A DNA stretch of 64,000 nt from Bacteroidota bacterium. GTDB lineage: Bacteria; Bacteroidota; Bacteroidia; Chitinophagales; Chitinophagaceae. The position numbers and the translations under genes were made by a program. The number at the start of each line of letters is the position of its first letter. The stretch's first letter is position 1. Location of the stretch: assembly GCA_016866355.1 (NCBI GenBank), contig VGMN01000008.1:30066-94065 (forward strand), read 5' to 3'. Of this stretch, positions 44,765 through 57,245 are shown piece by piece. The notes beneath the pieces were generated by a model. The model ran no database searches and was not told the DNA's origin. It saw only the letters and a program-made list of their open reading frames with translations.

Positions 44765-46567
44765 ATGCGTGCGTATTACCGAATTTTTGGCTATCTAAGC
44801 CAGTATAAGGGGACTGTGTTGCTATATGCACTTTTTATATTGGGTAGCATCTTTTTCTCGATTGTATCCATCGGGATGCTCATGCCCTTTCTCCAATTGA
44901 TATTCACTGGAGAGGGATCGGCTATTACACAGAGTAATAATCAACTGATCCAATCCATCAATGCGTACCTGTATCAGAGCATAGCCACCACTGGCAAGGC
45001 ACATACCCTGGGACTCATTTGTTTGTTGATGACAGGATTTATCATTGGTAAAAATTTATTTCTGTACCTAGCCTATTATGTGCTCAACCCCTTGAAACAT
45101 AAACTGGTAAATCGATTAAGAGAAGAGGTTTACGAAAAAGTGTTACAACTTCCCATCGGTTACTTCACCGAAAAGAAAAAAGGAGACTTGATTAGCCGAA
45201 TGACTAATGATGTCTATGAAGTTGAAGTTTCCCTAATTGGCGCTTTAGAGGGATGGATCCGCGACCCTTTGACTATCCTGATCACTTTATCCGTTCTGTT
45301 TTTGATCAGCCCACAGCTTACGTTTTTCATACTGTTACTAATTCCTGTATTAGGCTTGGTCATTGGAAGAATCACCCGCTCATTGAAAAAAATTTCTGAG
45401 GAAGTTGCCATACGTTTTGGAGAAACATTGTCTGTGTTGGACGAAACCCTGTCTGGATTAAGAGTAGTAAAAGCATTTAGGATTGAGCCCTTGCTGACAT
45501 CTAAATTCAAAGAAAGCAATCGTCGATTATTAGCTTCTCGAAATCGCATTGGTTATAGAAGGGATCTGGCTTCTCCTTTATCGGAGATCATGGGAGTAGC
45601 AGTTTTTACAGGCGTGCTTTATTATGGCGGTAAATTAGTATTGCAGCAGCAATTATTGGAAGCCGCTGCTTTCATTGGATTCCTGGGTATATTTTACAAT
45701 ATCATCAATCCTGCCAAAGCACTTTCAACTTCTTTTAGCAATATGAGAAAAGGAAGTGCGGCTATCAATCGTATTGAAGAGATCCTGAATGCCCCATTGG
45801 TTGTAGAGGAGGCCAAGGATGCTATTACGTTAACAGGATTTAGCGAAGGCATTGAATTCAAAAATGTAAGTTTCTCCTATGGTGATAAAGTAGTGGTTGA
45901 AAATATTAGCTTTACCATACCAAAAGGAAAAACAGTTGCCTTAGTGGGTTCCTCTGGAGCTGGCAAATCTACCCTTGCCGATTTATTACCTCGCTTTCAT
46001 GATGTAACCAGCGGAGAAATATTAATTGATGGGCAAAATATAAAATCATTCACCTTAGCATCGCTGCGTAAGCAGATGAGTATTGTTACCCAGGAACCCA
46101 TTCTTTTTAATGATTCGATTGCTGGCAATATTGCCATGGGTGATTCCGCTGCCACTACTCCGGATATTGAACAAGCTGCCCGTATTGCCAATGCACATGA
46201 TTTTATTTTACAAAAAGAAGAAGGCTATGCTACTAACATCGGAGACCGCGGCGCCAAATTAAGTGGGGGCGAACGTCAGCGCATAACCATTGCTCGAGCA
46301 TTGGTAAAAAATCCTGCCATCTTAATTCTGGATGAAGCCACTTCCTCGCTGGATACTGAAAGTGAACGATTGGTACAAGAAGCCATTAACAATATGATGC
46401 AACAAAGAACCAGTCTTGTTATTGCCCATCGGCTTTCCACCATTAGACATGCAGATGAGATTTTAGTGCTGCAACAAGGAAAAATCGTAGAAAGAGGCCG
46501 TCACGAAGAATTGATAGCTCGAAACGGATTTTATAAAAAACTGGTGGACCTGCAAGAAGTTCGTTAA
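44765..46567 (+). CDS. ABC exporter (MsbA-like, fused permease and ATPase)
   Basis: This half-transporter of 600 residues has an N-terminal six-helix ABC exporter domain (about 1-310) and a C-terminal ATPase with Walker A GSSGAGKST, signature KLSGGERQRITIARAL and Walker B ILILDEATSSLD. MsbA flips lipid A core; similar proteins export peptides or drugs, so the lipid role is likely but not proven. I start at the ATG at 44765 (MRAYYRIFGYLSQYKGT). It is divergent from rbfA with 58 bases between. Confidence 0.9.
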   Translation: MRAYYRIFGYLSQYKGTVLLYALFILGSIFFSIVSIGMLMPFLQLIFTGEGSAITQSNNQLIQSINAYLYQSIATTGKAHTLGLICLLMTGFIIGKNLFLYLAYYVLNPLKHKLVNRLREEVYEKVLQLPIGYFTEKKKGDLISRMTNDVYEVEVSLIGALEGWIRDPLTILITLSVLFLISPQLTFFILLLIPVLGLVIGRITRSLKKISEEVAIRFGETLSVLDETLSGLRVVKAFRIEPLLTSKFKESNRRLLASRNRIGYRRDLASPLSEIMGVAVFTGVLYYGGKLVLQQQLLEAAAFIGFLGIFYNIINPAKALSTSFSNMRKGSAAINRIEEILNAPLVVEEAKDAITLTGFSEGIEFKNVSFSYGDKVVVENISFTIPKGKTVALVGSSGAGKSTLADLLPRFHDVTSGEILIDGQNIKSFTLASLRKQMSIVTQEPILFNDSIAGNIAMGDSAATTPDIEQAARIANAHDFILQKEEGYATNIGDRGAKLSGGERQRITIARALVKNPAILILDEATSSLDTESERLVQEAINNMMQQRTSLVIAHRLSTIRHADEILVLQQGKIVERGRHEELIARNGFYKKLVDLQEVR

Positions 46568-46576
46568 ACTCCTTTC

Positions 46577-47719
46577 TTAACGAAGTGCCTCACGCGCAAT
46601 CACTAATTTCTGAATTTCACTGGTACCTTCTCCAATGGTACAAAGCTTTGCATCGCGGTAAAATTTTTCTACCGGAAAATCTTTGGTATAGCCATACCCA
46701 CCAAAAATTTGCACCGCATCTGTGGCTACGCGAACCGCTACCTCACTGGCATAGTATTTTGCCATGGCCGCTTCCTGCGTCATAGGTAAATGCTGTTCTT
46801 TTTTAAAACAAGCTTGCTGAATTAAAAGATCGGCTGCTTCAATTTCAGTAGCCATGTCAGCTAATTTGAATGCAATTCCTTGGAACTGGGCAATGGGTTT
46901 ATCAAATTGCTGTCTTTCCTGCGCGTATTTCTTAGCCGCTTCATAGGCGCCTTTAGCAATTCCCAGGGAAAGTGCCGCAATGGAGATTCTTCCCCCATCC
47001 AATATTTTCATAGCTTGTTTAAATCCTTCCCCCACTTCACCTAATCGATTTGAATCAGGAATCACACAATTATCAAAAATCAACTCAGCTGTTTCACTGG
47101 CGCGCATGCCTAATTTATTTTCTTTTTTTCCAGCACTGAAACCAGGTGTATCTCGCGGCACTACAAATGCCGTAGCATTATTTTTTGCACGTGGCTCCCC
47201 CGTTCTACACAGCACCACGGCAATATCGCTCGAAATACCATGCGTAATCCAATTCTTAGTGCCGTTCAATACCCAATTGCCCTCTTGATTTTTTGTAGCT
47301 GTGCAACGCATATTACCAGCGTCACTACCAGTATTGGCTTCTGTTAAACCCCAGGCACCAATCCATTGCCCACTGGCCAATAAAGGAAGCCAATTCTTTT
47401 TTTGTTCCTCATTACCAAAATACAGAATGTGGCCTGTGCAAAGAGAATTGTGAGCCGCTACACTCAGCCCCACTGATCCACACACTTTTGCTATTTCTTC
47501 AATGGCTACTTTATATTCAAAATAAGAAAGTCCGGCACCACCAAATTCTTCAGGGACTAAAATTCCCATCAAACCTAATTTACCCAGCTCTTGTAAAGTT
47601 TGTTTTGGAAAAAATTGTTGTTCGTCCCACTCCATAACATGTGGAGCAATATGTGACAACGCAAACTCACGGGCTGCTGAAGCTACCTGCTGCGTCAAAT
47701 CCTGCGTTTGAAAGTTCAT
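46577..47719 (-). CDS. Acyl-CoA dehydrogenase
   Basis: This FAD enzyme introduces the alpha-beta double bond in fatty acyl-CoA oxidation. The 380-residue protein has family signatures [15 protein letters not shown] (FAD and substrate region) and [22 protein letters not shown], and near the C-terminus [16 protein letters not shown], where the catalytic glutamate of short- and medium-chain enzymes is found. Chain-length preference is not readable. It converges with the ABC exporter gene. A hairpin with a T run lies 16 bases before its start. Confidence 0.93.
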   Translation of the reverse strand: MNFQTQDLTQQVASAAREFALSHIAPHVMEWDEQQFFPKQTLQELGKLGLMGILVPEEFGGAGLSYFEYKVAIEEIAKVCGSVGLSVAAHNSLCTGHILYFGNEEQKKNWLPLLASGQWIGAWGLTEANTGSDAGNMRCTATKNQEGNWVLNGTKNWITHGISSDIAVVLCRTGEPRAKNNATAFVVPRDTPGFSAGKKENKLGMRASETAELIFDNCVIPDSNRLGEVGEGFKQAMKILDGGRISIAALSLGIAKGAYEAAKKYAQERQQFDKPIAQFQGIAFKLADMATEIEAADLLIQQACFKKEQHLPMTQEAAMAKYYASEVAVRVATDAVQIFGGYGYTKDFPVEKFYRDAKLCTIGEGTSEIQKLVIAREALR

Positions 47720-47734
47720 ACATCTTGATTTTTA

Positions 47735-47766
47735 AAAAAGATGCCACCCTGCTGAGAGTGGCATCC
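47735..47766 (-). promoter_or_regulatory. Hairpin with T run in the leader of the acyl-CoA dehydrogenase gene
   Basis: On the minus strand GATGCCAC (47759-47766) pairs perfectly with GTGGCATC (47741-47748) around a ten-base loop and is followed by TTTTTT. It ends only 16 bases before the gene's ATG. It could be a second terminator for the upstream gene or an attenuator of this one. Confidence 0.55.
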
Positions 47767-47820
47767 GCTATCATAAACAAAAGCAATTGTCAGAGGCCAC
47801 TGCAATATAAGAAAGAATTT

Positions 47821-47843
47821 AAAAAAAACTAACAACTGTTAGT
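47821..47843 (-). terminator. Probable terminator after the MBL-fold gene
   Basis: On the minus strand ACTAAC-AGTT-GTTAGT is followed by eight Ts. The stem is AT-rich and short, but it lies 21 bases after the stop, the expected place. Confidence 0.5.
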
Positions 47844-47863
47844 GGAAATAAATACGGGGGCTG

Positions 47864-48640
47864 CTACAGCGTTAACACCAACCCATCATATGAAAGATGG
47901 ATGTGCGGAGGCAGCTCAGCTTCCACCTCGGCGTGCTTGCCCAATTGATGCGAGATATGCGTCAAATAACCTGCGGGGATTTCAAGTTGATCTATCAACA
48001 AAAGGGCCTGCTCTAAGGTAAAATGGGATAAATGATTTTGCTTTCGGAGCGCATTCAACACAATTATTTTACTGCCCTTGATTTTTTCTTGCTGATCCGG
48101 CTCTATCCGGTTTGCATCTGTGATATAAGTGAAGGACCCAAATCTAAAACCCAGCACGGGCATTCGATGATGCCAAACCTGTATGGGAGTAACAGGGATA
48201 TCGCCAATATAAAAGGGTTCTTCCGTAATGGTATTCAAATTAAGCTCCGGAATACCTGGGTACTTTGTATCAGAAAATGCATAATAGAAATCTCTACGCA
48301 ATGCTTCCTCTGTGAGAGCGTCTGCATAGATATCCATGTGACGTTTACTAAAATAATTGAAAGCTCGGATATCGTCCAGACCTGCCATATGATCCTTGTG
48401 TGGATGCGTAAACACTACTGCATCCAGTTTTTTCACTTGTTTACGTAACATTTGGTATCGAAAATCCGGACCCGAATCCACCACAAGACGGGTGGTAGCA
48501 GATTCTACCATGATACTGGAGCGAAGTCGCTTATCCTTTGTATCGTTGGAATGACAAACCGGACATTCACAGGCAATCATGGGAACACCTCCGCTGGTTC
48601 CGGTACCTAAAAATGTAATCCGCAACGGAGGACAATTCAT
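47864..48640 (-). CDS. MBL-fold metallo-hydrolase (PhnP-like)
   Basis: A 258-residue metallo-beta-lactamase-fold hydrolase. The metal motif is THPHKDHMAG (HxHxDH, about 76-85), with further ligands in ITDAN and THISHQ. The start LGTGTSGGVPMIACECPVC, with paired cysteines, is shared with PhnP phosphodiesterases and related proteins. No phosphonate genes are nearby, so a specific PhnP role is unlikely. It follows the 93-residue unknown gene by nine bases and is probably in one unit with it and porX. Confidence 0.85.
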   Translation of the reverse strand: MNCPPLRITFLGTGTSGGVPMIACECPVCHSNDTKDKRLRSSIMVESATTRLVVDSGPDFRYQMLRKQVKKLDAVVFTHPHKDHMAGLDDIRAFNYFSKRHMDIYADALTEEALRRDFYYAFSDTKYPGIPELNLNTITEEPFYIGDIPVTPIQVWHHRMPVLGFRFGSFTYITDANRIEPDQQEKIKGSKIIVLNALRKQNHLSHFTLEQALLLIDQLEIPAGYLTHISHQLGKHAEVEAELPPHIHLSYDGLVLTL

Positions 48641-48649
48641 GTATTTAAA

Positions 48650-48931
48650 TTACGTAGGTTTCTCCGCACTTTCAACACGAGAGAGTACCTCCTGGTGTAA
48701 GCGGGCAGATTCCTCGGACAAATGTCCCGGATCAATTTGAAGTTGAGGAATCAAATCAATCAACGTGTTGATCCGTCCTTCAGTGGGTAAAAACTTATTG
48801 AGGACAACCACTTTTTTGGATTCCAGAATACAATAACCACTTTGAAAGGTACCTCGCTCATAGCGTAGCACATATCCGGCCTGCTCAGGAATGGCCTCTA
48901 ATTTATCAAGCGTTGTTTGCGTGTATTTCAT
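48650..48931 (-). CDS. Conserved-looking small protein, function unknown
   Basis: A 93-residue protein with a beta-strand pattern (AGYVLRYERGTFQSGYCILES, KKVVVLNKFLPTEGRI) and a C-terminal helix. No signal peptide and no recognised domain. It lies 44 bases after porX and nine bases before the MBL gene on the same strand, so it may be co-transcribed with them. I do not know its function. Confidence 0.75.
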   Translation of the reverse strand: MKYTQTTLDKLEAIPEQAGYVLRYERGTFQSGYCILESKKVVVLNKFLPTEGRINTLIDLIPQLQIDPGHLSEESARLHQEVLSRVESAEKPT

Positions 48932-48975
48932 AGTTGAATTGCGAATGTAACATTCCTATTCCTACTTGCAAACTG

Positions 48976-50532
48976 TTAGCGGGATTGGAGTGTAATTATC
49001 GGAACTATCATCTCCTCCAAACTAACACCTCCGTGCTGAAAAGTGTTTCGATAATAATTAGCATAGTGATTGTAATTATTGGGGTAGCATAAAAACAAAT
49101 CCCCTTTAGCAAAGATGTAGGAGGAATTAATGGTGGGCGAAGGCAGACCTGCCTGACGCGGCTCCCGAAAAGCCAGTACCTCCCGGGGTTCGTATTGCAA
49201 ATTACGTCCATGCTTATACCGAAGGTTGGTGGTAGTTTGCTTGTCCCCAATTACACGAGCCGGGGTTTTAACACGAACGCTTCCATGATCGGTAGCCACT
49301 ACTAAGGTGAGAGGCTTATCGGCTACCCGACGGAGTGCCTGGTGTAAGGGCGAATGTTCAAACCAAGAACGAGTAACACTACGATAACTTTTTTCATCGC
49401 CCGCTAATTCCTTGAGTACTTCCATTTCGGTACGCGCGTGACTAAGCATATCCACAAAATTGTAAACAATCACATTGAGGTCATTGCTCATCAAATTATG
49501 AATCTGCTGCTGTAGTTCCTGACCAGATTGATTATTGACCACTTTGGTATAAGTAAACCGAATGTCTCCCAACCCGGCATCCTTCAACTGTGCGCGCAGC
49601 AATTCTTCTTCATGGAGATTTTTACCTCCCTCCTCTTCATCATTCTTCCAACAATGCGGAAACTTTTTTTCAATGTCTGCAGGTAGCAATCCGGCAAAAA
49701 GTGCATTACGAGCATACTGGGTAGCCGTAGGTAAAATGCTATAAAAGCTATCCTCTTCTGTCAATCTAAAACTGGCGGCTAATACCGGTTCAATTGCTTT
49801 CCATTGATCAAAACGCAGATTATCTATCAAAATAAAAAAAACAGGAGTCCCCTTTTTCAGCAAGGGAAATACTTTCCGCTTCAGCAAAGTATGGCTCATG
49901 GTAGGTGTGCTAGCAGAGGGCACCTGAATCCAACTTGCATAATGCCGTGAAATAAATTTGAAAAATTCAGTATTGGCCTCTGTCTTTTGAGATTGTAATA
50001 CTTCTTCCATTTCGGGACTATCTGTACGCTGCATCTCCAGCTCCCAGTAGACTAATTTTTTATAAATATCGCGCCACTCTTTATGATCGGGGTCACTATT
50101 GAGTGCGGTAAATAAATGTCTAAATTGTTGTTGATAGGCCGAGGTAGTTTTTTCAGCTACTAATCGCTTGTTATCGATAATTTTTTTAAGACTCAACAAT
50201 ACCTGGTTGGGGTTTACCGGTTTTATCAGATAATCGCTGATCTGAGAACCGATGGCATCGTCCATCAAATTTTCCGTTTCGTTTTTAGTAATCAACACCA
50301 CGGGAATGGATCGATTGATCTCTTTGATCTTGGCCAGTGTCTCCAACCCGGTGATACCTGGCATGCTTTCATCTATCAATACCACATCTACCGGGTGTTC
50401 ACGAACGTAATCGATGGCCTCAAATCCATTGGTAAAGGTTTGAACCGAGTAGCCCTTGTTCTCCAAAAACAATTGCTGGGAGCGTAAGCTTTCAATTTCG
50501 TCGTCCACCCAAATTATACGGGCTAGTGCCAT
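48976..50532 (-). CDS. porX: PorX: response regulator with PglZ domain, T9SS regulator
   Basis: PorX controls type IX secretion in Bacteroidota. The 518-residue protein has an N-terminal receiver with D54 as phospho-acceptor (VLIDESMPG) and K104 (LIKPVNP), a helical linker (about 120-205) and a C-terminal PglZ, alkaline phosphatase-superfamily domain. Metal-site strands are visible at ILIDNLRFDQW, the nucleophile region PTATQYARNA and VVATDHGSVRV. Its partner kinase PorY is not nearby. It is the main T9SS regulator visible in the window, with two cargo adhesins at 17.4-26.6 kb. Confidence 0.93.
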   Translation of the reverse strand: MALARIIWVDDEIESLRSQQLFLENKGYSVQTFTNGFEAIDYVREHPVDVVLIDESMPGITGLETLAKIKEINRSIPVVLITKNETENLMDDAIGSQISDYLIKPVNPNQVLLSLKKIIDNKRLVAEKTTSAYQQQFRHLFTALNSDPDHKEWRDIYKKLVYWELEMQRTDSPEMEEVLQSQKTEANTEFFKFISRHYASWIQVPSASTPTMSHTLLKRKVFPLLKKGTPVFFILIDNLRFDQWKAIEPVLAASFRLTEEDSFYSILPTATQYARNALFAGLLPADIEKKFPHCWKNDEEEGGKNLHEEELLRAQLKDAGLGDIRFTYTKVVNNQSGQELQQQIHNLMSNDLNVIVYNFVDMLSHARTEMEVLKELAGDEKSYRSVTRSWFEHSPLHQALRRVADKPLTLVVATDHGSVRVKTPARVIGDKQTTTNLRYKHGRNLQYEPREVLAFREPRQAGLPSPTINSSYIFAKGDLFLCYPNNYNHYANYYRNTFQHGGVSLEEMIVPIITLQSR

Positions 50533-50537
50533 AAGTC

Positions 50538-50545
50538 CAAATTTA
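50538..50545 (-). promoter_or_regulatory. -7 promoter element for porX
   Basis: On the minus strand TAAATTTG matches TAnnTTTG. It ends five bases before the porX ATG, so a transcript from it would be leaderless or nearly so. Confidence 0.45.
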
Positions 50546-50566
50546 GCTTATTAAAGGTCTCCTTCG

Positions 50567-50574
50567 TATTTTTG
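50567..50574 (+). promoter_or_regulatory. -7 promoter element for the HD-domain gene
   Basis: TATTTTTG matches TAnnTTTG and precedes the ATG at 50602 by 27 bases; a near -33 TTTA is 21 bases upstream. It overlaps a TTG at 50572 that would otherwise be an alternative start. Confidence 0.55.
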
Positions 50575-50601
50575 AAGGCTACCTTGCAGGCTTTAACAAA
50601 A

Positions 50602-51855
50602 ATGAAAACAAATCCCGCTATCAGAAAAATCATCAACGATCCTGTTTATGGTTTTATTACGGTGGATCACCCTTTGGTTCTAGCGGTTGTGTCCCATCCC
50701 TACTACCAGCGACTCCGCAACATCCATCAAATGGCATTTGCCCATTTGGTATATCCGGGTGCCATGCATTCAAGAATGCATCATTCATTGGGTGCTTACC
50801 ACTTAATGGGAATTGCCTTGCATGAATTGAAGAGTAAGGGAATTGAAATCACACCGGAGGAAGAATTGGGCGCCAAACTGGCTATTCTACTTCACGATGG
50901 TGGGCATGGACCATTTTCTCATGCATTGGAAAAAGAATTGATTCCCGGTGTACACCATGAGCAATTGTCCCTGTTGATTATGGAAAAACTCAATGAGGAG
51001 TTCCAAGGAAAATTAAATGTGGCTATTGCCATTTTTACTGACCAATATCCCAAAAAATTTCTTCACCAATTAGTATCCGGACAACTGGATGTAGACCGGA
51101 TGGACTACTTAAACCGAGATAGTTTTTTCACCGGTGTAGCCGAGGGTGTTATTGGTTATGACAGGATTTTAAAAATGCTAACTGTTCACGAAGGACAATT
51201 GATGGTAGAGGAAAAAGCAATTTTTTCTATCGAAAAGTTTTTGATCAGCCGCAGACTCATGTATTGGCAGGTATACTTGCATAAAACAGTTGTCAGTGTA
51301 GAAATGACCTTGGTACACGCGTTACGAAGAGCACAGGAATTAATTAGCAAGGGGATTGCCGTGAGAGCTGCCACCGATGCGCTGGACTTTTTTTTACAAA
51401 ATCGCCAAGCTGCGCAAACAATCAAGCAGCATTTAGACCTGTTTTGCCGTCTTGATGATCACGATGTCATGGCCAGCATAAAAAACTGGTGTAACCATTC
51501 GGATCGGGTGCTGGCTGAATTAAGCAGGTTGATTGTAAACAGACAACTACTCAAAATTCGCTTTACCCCTGATTCAACTGCTATCTCAACGTTGGAAGCA
51601 CTTCGAAAAGAGACTGCCACACAGCTAGGGATTACAGAACAAGAGGCTGCTTATTTTGTGTTTACGGGAGAGGCCCGCAACACTACCTACAATCCGAAAG
51701 ATGAAAGAATACATATTCTTTTTAAAGACGGACAGGTAAAAGATATCTCCGCAGTAGATAATGCATTGATAAATTATGGAAGTAGTCTTTCGTACGGAGA
51801 AATAAAAAAACAATTTGTGTGTTATCCCGCAACCCTCAAAAAAATTGCTCACTGA
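50602..51855 (+). CDS. HD-domain phosphohydrolase (dGTPase-like)
   Basis: A cytoplasmic HD-superfamily hydrolase of 417 residues. The conserved order is INDPVYGFI, RLRNIHQMAFAHLVYPGAMHSR, HHSLGAYHLM, then the HD pair in LLHDGGHGPFSHALE and a late aspartate in DRMDYLNRDSFFTGV. This pattern is that of dNTP triphosphohydrolase-like HD proteins found in many bacteria; the substrate is unproven. The start follows the promoter at 50567. lpxD begins one base after its stop, so the two are co-transcribed. Confidence 0.88.
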   Translation: MKTNPAIRKIINDPVYGFITVDHPLVLAVVSHPYYQRLRNIHQMAFAHLVYPGAMHSRMHHSLGAYHLMGIALHELKSKGIEITPEEELGAKLAILLHDGGHGPFSHALEKELIPGVHHEQLSLLIMEKLNEEFQGKLNVAIAIFTDQYPKKFLHQLVSGQLDVDRMDYLNRDSFFTGVAEGVIGYDRILKMLTVHEGQLMVEEKAIFSIEKFLISRRLMYWQVYLHKTVVSVEMTLVHALRRAQELISKGIAVRAATDALDFFLQNRQAAQTIKQHLDLFCRLDDHDVMASIKNWCNHSDRVLAELSRLIVNRQLLKIRFTPDSTAISTLEALRKETATQLGITEQEAAYFVFTGEARNTTYNPKDERIHILFKDGQVKDISAVDNALINYGSSLSYGEIKKQFVCYPATLKKIAH

Positions 51856-51856
51856 T

Positions 51857-52900
51857 ATGATGGCTTTTACTGCTGCGCAGATTGCTCAATTAATTGAGGG
51901 TAAAGTAGAGGGGGACCCAATGGCATCCGTGCATGCCTTTGGAAAGATTGAAGAAGCTAGTGCCGGGCAGCTTTCTTTTTTAGCCAATCCCAAGTACGAA
52001 GAATTTTTCTATAACACCCAAGCATCGGTAGTAATTGTAAATGAAAATTTTCAACCGAGAGAAAAGAAAGACAAAACCTTGATTCGCGTTCCCGATGCTT
52101 ATTCGGCCTTTGCCACCTTGCTTTCCAAATACCAGGAACTACGCCAACAGCAACTCACTGGTATTGAACAACCCAGTTTTGTAGCCGCTACCGCAGAACT
52201 AGGAAATGAAATTTATCTCGGCGCATTTAGTTATGTGGGCGAACGCGCCAAAGTAGGAGACCAGACAAAAATCTATCCCAATTGTTATATCGGCGATGAT
52301 GTGGTAATAGGAAAAAGATGTGTGCTGCACCCGGGAGTTAAAATTTATCACCAATGCGTGTTGGGTAATGATGTAATTATTCATGCGGGTACCGTACTTG
52401 GAGGTGATGGTTTTGGTTTTGCCCCGCAAGCTGATGGTAGCTTAAAAAAAGTTCCGCAGATTGGAAATGTAGTAGTAGAAGATCAAGTGGAAATTGGTGC
52501 CAATACTACCATCGATAGAGCCACCATTGGCTCCACTATAATTCGCAAGGGTGCCAAATTGGATAACCTTATCCAAGTAGCCCATAATGTTGAAATCGGA
52601 AGCAGCACCGTCATTGCGGCCCAGGCCGGAATTAGCGGAAGTACCAAAATTGGAAAAGGAGTTATGATTGGAGGTCAGGCCGGCATTGTAGGTCACATAA
52701 CCCTTGGTGATGGATCAAAAGTAAATGCACAAAGCGGGGTTAGTAAATCCCTTGAACCAGGTAAGGCTGTTACCGGTACTCCCGCCTATGATTATACCCA
52801 GTCCCTTCGCAGTCAGGCTGTCAGCCGGAAGCTGCCTGAGTTAGAAAAACGAATCCAGGAATTGGAGAAGATTATAAAAGATTTAAAATCAGATGGTTAG
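51857..52900 (+). CDS. lpxD: UDP-3-O-(3-hydroxyacyl)glucosamine N-acyltransferase
   Basis: LpxD adds the second acyl chain in lipid A synthesis. The 347-residue protein has an N-terminal uridine-binding domain (FTAAQIAQLIEGKVEGD, LSFLANPKYE) and a left-handed beta-helix of hexapeptide repeats (about 110-310) with the catalytic histidine in QVAHNVEIG. The C-terminal helix (LPELEKRIQELEKIIKDL) is typical. The ATG at 51857 lies one base past the HD gene stop. lpxC-fabZ follows. Confidence 0.95.
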   Translation: MMAFTAAQIAQLIEGKVEGDPMASVHAFGKIEEASAGQLSFLANPKYEEFFYNTQASVVIVNENFQPREKKDKTLIRVPDAYSAFATLLSKYQELRQQQLTGIEQPSFVAATAELGNEIYLGAFSYVGERAKVGDQTKIYPNCYIGDDVVIGKRCVLHPGVKIYHQCVLGNDVIIHAGTVLGGDGFGFAPQADGSLKKVPQIGNVVVEDQVEIGANTTIDRATIGSTIIRKGAKLDNLIQVAHNVEIGSSTVIAAQAGISGSTKIGKGVMIGGQAGIVGHITLGDGSKVNAQSGVSKSLEPGKAVTGTPAYDYTQSLRSQAVSRKLPELEKRIQELEKIIKDLKSDG

Positions 52901-52931
52901 AAGCCTAATTTTCGGTCCCTTTCACATTTGT

Positions 52932-52939
52932 TATCTTTG
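52932..52939 (+). promoter_or_regulatory. -7 promoter element for lpxC-fabZ
   Basis: TATCTTTG matches TAnnTTTG, 18 bases before the ATG at 52958. A TTTT run is near the -33 position. It excludes a TTG start at 52928. Confidence 0.55.
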
Positions 52940-52957
52940 CGGCACCAAAATCCGCTC

Positions 52958-54361
52958 ATGGCTACCCCCTTTAACCCCGACAAGCAACATACCATCGAAA
53001 AGTCAGTTACCATCTCAGGTACCGGACTACATACTGGCATATTAGCTGACCTTACGCTGCATCCCGCCAACCCTGGTTTTGGTTTGCAGTTTAAACGGAC
53101 AGACCTCCCTGAACAGCCAGTGATCAAAGCAGATTGTGATTTGGTTACGGATACCAGTCGTGGCACTACCCTTGAATCTAATGGAGCAAAAATCAGCACC
53201 GTTGAGCACGTATTGGCCGCATTGGTTGGAATGGGTATTGATAATTGTTTGCTGGAAGTCACCGGGCCTGAAATTCCTATTATGGACGGGAGCTCAGCCC
53301 CATTTGTGGAGTTGATTGAAAAAGCCGGCATACATGAACAGGATGCTGCCAAAATATGGTATAGCATCGATGAGAATATTTTTCATTACGACGAAAGCAA
53401 ACGTGTTGAGATGGTAGCCATGCCTGCATTGGACTATCAAATTACCACCTTAATCGATTTTAATTCGCCCGTATTGGGCACCCAACATGCCGGATTAAAA
53501 AAGATCACCGATTTCAAAGCAGAGGTTTCTTCTTGCCGTACTTTTTGTTTTTTACATGAGTTGGAAATGCTCCTTGAAAACAATCTGATCAAAGGAGGCG
53601 ATGTAAATAATGCTATTGTAATTGTTGACAAGCCCGTTAATGATAGTGAGCTTACTCGATTGAAAAAAATATTCAAGAAAGATAAAATTGAAGTTAAAAG
53701 CGAAGGCTATCTCAACAATCTGGACCTTCGTTTTCCCAATGAACCAGCCCGTCATAAGTTGTTAGATGTGGTGGGTGATTTAGCGCTAGTAGGCTATCCG
53801 ATCAAGGGGCGTATCATTGCCAATCGACCTGGACATAGCAGCAATGTTGAGTTTGCTAAAAAGATCAAACAGTATATCAAAAAGAATAAGCACACCAAGG
53901 ATGTACCTTATTACGACCCGGCGGTACCTCCTGTGCTGGATCAGCAATACATTGAACGTACCCTTCCACATCGCTATCCATTTGCCTTGGTTGATAAAGT
54001 AATTGAGCTCAGCGACACGCATATTGTTGGGGTTAAAAACGTAACCTTCAACGAATGGTTTTTCCAAGGGCATTTTCCTGGGAATCCCGTGATGCCTGGG
54101 GTACTGCAAATAGAGGCCCTGGCGCAATGTGGCGGCATTTTAGCCATCAATTTGAGCGGTGAAGGCAATTATGACACCTACTTCTTAAAAATTGATAATT
54201 GCAAGTTTAAACAGATGGTTCGCCCCGGCGATACACTGCTCTTAAAAATGGAGTTAAAGTCGCCCATCCGTCGTGGTATTGTAGAAATGCACGGCACTAT
54301 TTATGTGGGGGGAAAACTGTGCACAGAGGCCGATTTAGTGGCCCAAATTATGAAGCGATAA
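52958..54361 (+). CDS. Bifunctional LpxC deacetylase / FabZ dehydratase
   Basis: This fusion joins the lipid A deacetylase LpxC to the 3-hydroxyacyl-ACP dehydratase FabZ, an arrangement usual in Bacteroidota. The LpxC half (about 1-305) shows the zinc histidines in TVEHVLAALVG and LNEPARHKLLDVVGDLALVG, and MDGSSAPF. The FabZ half (about 325-467) has LPHRYPFALVD with the catalytic His and GNPVMPGVLQIEALAQ with the catalytic Glu. Start ATG 52958 gives 467 residues. lpxA, which often follows, is absent here; gyrB is next. Confidence 0.95.
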   Translation: MATPFNPDKQHTIEKSVTISGTGLHTGILADLTLHPANPGFGLQFKRTDLPEQPVIKADCDLVTDTSRGTTLESNGAKISTVEHVLAALVGMGIDNCLLEVTGPEIPIMDGSSAPFVELIEKAGIHEQDAAKIWYSIDENIFHYDESKRVEMVAMPALDYQITTLIDFNSPVLGTQHAGLKKITDFKAEVSSCRTFCFLHELEMLLENNLIKGGDVNNAIVIVDKPVNDSELTRLKKIFKKDKIEVKSEGYLNNLDLRFPNEPARHKLLDVVGDLALVGYPIKGRIIANRPGHSSNVEFAKKIKQYIKKNKHTKDVPYYDPAVPPVLDQQYIERTLPHRYPFALVDKVIELSDTHIVGVKNVTFNEWFFQGHFPGNPVMPGVLQIEALAQCGGILAINLSGEGNYDTYFLKIDNCKFKQMVRPGDTLLLKMELKSPIRRGIVEMHGTIYVGGKLCTEADLVAQIMKR

Positions 54362-54421
54362 GTGGGGAAAAAACCACCCAAAAAACAAGCCAGAAAAGAG
54401 GGTTTCCCAGAGGGGTTTCAG

Positions 54422-57234
<2,813 letters not shown>

Positions 57235-57245
<11 letters not shown>

